From contig NZ_LJHQ01000050.1 in NCBI RefSeq assembly GCF_001295925.1, forward strand, positions 1 to 64,000: a DNA stretch of 64,000 bases, given 5' to 3'. A program made the translations under genes and the position numbers. The notes beneath the pieces are model-generated. The model saw nothing but the letters and a program-made list of their open reading frames with translations. It was not told the DNA's origin and made no database searches. The DNA comes from Allobosea sp. AAP35 (lineage in GTDB: Bacteria; Pseudomonadota; Alphaproteobacteria; Rhizobiales; Beijerinckiaceae). This document shows, piece after piece, positions 62,789-64,000 of this stretch. Positions within the stretch are counted from its first letter, which is position 1, and each line of letters begins with the position of its first letter.

Positions 62789-64000
62789 TTACGCCGCCAC
62801 CCGTCCTTCGAGCGGGAACACTTTCGCCGGGTTGAGCAGCCAGCTCTGGTCGAACACCGCCCTCACCCGCATCTGCTGGTGCAGGTCCTCCGGGTTGAAC
62901 TGGAAGCTCATCAGGTCGCGCTTCTCGATGCCGACGCCATGCTCGCCGGTCAGGCAGCCGCCGACCTCGACGCAGAGCTTGAGGATGTCCATGCCGGCAT
63001 CCTCCGCCTTCTGCGCCTCCACCGGGTCGTTGCAGTTGTAGAGGATCAGCGGGTGGAGATTGCCGTCGCCGGCGTGGAAGACATTGGCGACGCGAAGCCC
63101 ATAGCCCTTCACGATCTCGTCCATGCGGCGCAGGACGTAAGGCAATTGCCCGGTGGGAATCGTGCCGTCCATGCAGATATAGTCGGCGATGCGGCCGGTC
63201 GCCCCAAAAGCGGATTTGCGGCCCTTCCAGATCGCCGCAGCCTCCATCGCGGATTTGCTCTCCTTCACCGTCTTGACGCCATGCTCGCGGGCGATCGTGA
63301 CGATGCGGGCGAGCTGGGCGTCCATCTCGATGTCGGAGCCCTCGACCTCGATGATCAGCAGCGCCTCGACATCCATCGGGTAGCCGGCATGGGCGAAGGC
63401 CTCGCAGATCTCGATCGCCGGCTTGTCCATGAACTCCATCGCCACGGGGATGATGCCCGCGCCGATGATCGCGGCGACGGCCGCGCCGGCCTGCTCGCTG
63501 GTCGGGAAGCCAAACAGCACCGGCCGCGCGCCCTCCGCGGCGCGCAGGATGCGCACGGTCGCCTCGGTGATGATGCCGAGCTGGCCTTCCGAGCCGTTGA
63601 TCAGGCCGAGCACGTCATAGCCGGCGGAATCGAGATGCGCGCCGCCGATCTCGACGATGCTGCCATCCAGCATGACCATGGTGACGCCGAGCACATTATT
63701 GGTGGTGACGCCGTATTTCAGGCAATGCGCGCCACCCGAGTTCATGCCGATATTGCCGCCGATCGAGCAGGCGAGCTGGGACGAAGGATCGGGCGCGTAG
63801 AAGAAGCCCTCGACGGAGACCTCCCCGGTGACGGCGAGGTTGGTAACGCCGGCCTGCACCTTGGCCGTGCGGTTGGCGTAGTCGATCTGCAGAATGCGGC
63901 TCATCTTGGAGACGCCAATGACGACGGCATCCTCCTGCGGGATCGCGCCGCCGGCCAGCGAAGTGCCCGCCCCGCGCGGCACCACCGGCACGCCCTGCTC
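62789..64000 (-). CDS. glcD: Glycolate oxidase subunit GlcD, 3' part (cut by the window edge)
   Basis: The last ~404 codons are visible; the 5' end lies beyond base 64000 (full GlcD is about 500 aa). It has the FAD-binding VPVVPRGAGTSLAGGAIPQE, CSIGGNIGMNSGGAHCLKYG, and the C-terminal FAD-oxidase domain with HAGDGNLHPLILYN and GGCLTGEHGVGIEKRDLMSF. It is the catalytic subunit oxidising glycolate to glyoxylate and is first of the glcDEF operon. Confidence 0.95.
   Translation of the reverse strand, partial: EQGVPVVPRGAGTSLAGGAIPQEDAVVIGVSKMSRILQIDYANRTAKVQAGVTNLAVTGEVSVEGFFYAPDPSSQLACSIGGNIGMNSGGAHCLKYGVTTNNVLGVTMVMLDGSIVEIGGAHLDSAGYDVLGLINGSEGQLGIITEATVRILRAAEGARPVLFGFPTSEQAGAAVAAIIGAGIIPVAMEFMDKPAIEICEAFAHAGYPMDVEALLIIEVEGSDIEMDAQLARIVTIAREHGVKTVKESKSAMEAAAIWKGRKSAFGATGRIADYICMDGTIPTGQLPYVLRRMDEIVKGYGLRVANVFHAGDGNLHPLILYNCNDPVEAQKAEDAGMDILKLCVEVGGCLTGEHGVGIEKRDLMSFQFNPEDLHQQMRVRAVFDQSWLLNPAKVFPLEGRVAA

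Overview
The window is a high-GC chromosomal segment of an alphaproteobacterium, most likely order Hyphomicrobiales and close to Bosea, Bradyrhizobium or Methylobacterium. The pointers are strong GC bias at third codon positions, an alphaproteobacterial heat-shock promoter plus a CIRCE site before groESL, the HisZ/HisG/HisS gene set, and many intergenic palindromic elements of the kind common in that group. This placement is inference from gene content. I saw no tRNA or rRNA gene, insertion sequence, phage or CRISPR array.

Layout. 0-4.5 kb: an Mla-type lipid ABC transporter (fused STAS-MlaE permease, MlaF ATPase, MlaD MCE protein, auxiliary lipoprotein). 4.8-11 kb: a conserved unknown gene, then an FAD-linked oxidase with an NMT1/taurine-type ABC importer, divergent from a creatininase-family gene. 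11-11.8 kb: a HigB/HigA-type toxin-antitoxin pair. 11.8-16.1 kb: malonyl-CoA synthetase (matB), malonyl-CoA decarboxylase (matA) and an OtnK-type sugar-acid kinase. 16.4-22.5 kb: a dipeptide-type importer without an ATPase, a gamma-glutamyltransferase homologue and a DUF1028 protein. 22.6-23.1 kb: an orphan repeat protein like the VgrG/gp5 needle tail.

23.1-37.4 kb: a long, mostly minus-strand catabolic block. It holds a frameshifted MFS gene, a DSD1-type PLP enzyme, RidA, an acetyltransferase, a COG3964 amidohydrolase, a VapBC module, an N-carbamoyl-D-amino acid hydrolase, a second ATPase-less dipeptide-type importer, a secreted amidohydrolase, an amidase and a Zn-dependent carbamoylase/allantoate-type hydrolase. 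Together these suggest uptake and stepwise deacylation or decarbamoylation of N-substituted (partly D-) amino acids. This is the best candidate for an undescribed pathway.

37.7-50.6 kb: a globin, a chemoreceptor, two L,D-transpeptidases around UDP-glucose dehydrogenase, a DUF2076 protein, a polysaccharide flippase, a BLUF photoreceptor, a second acetyltransferase, a DMT exporter and groES-groEL with a visible heat-shock promoter and HrcA site. 50.9-64 kb: a PAS/HAMP sensor without an output domain, a BacA/BclA-like ABC transporter, a META-domain protein, hisG-hisZ, hisS (with an atypical low-GC segment) and glcF-glcE-glcD, the last cut by the window edge.

At least four families of intergenic palindromic repeats punctuate the window. 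Some lie between genes of one operon, and one pair in opposite orientation flanks glcF.
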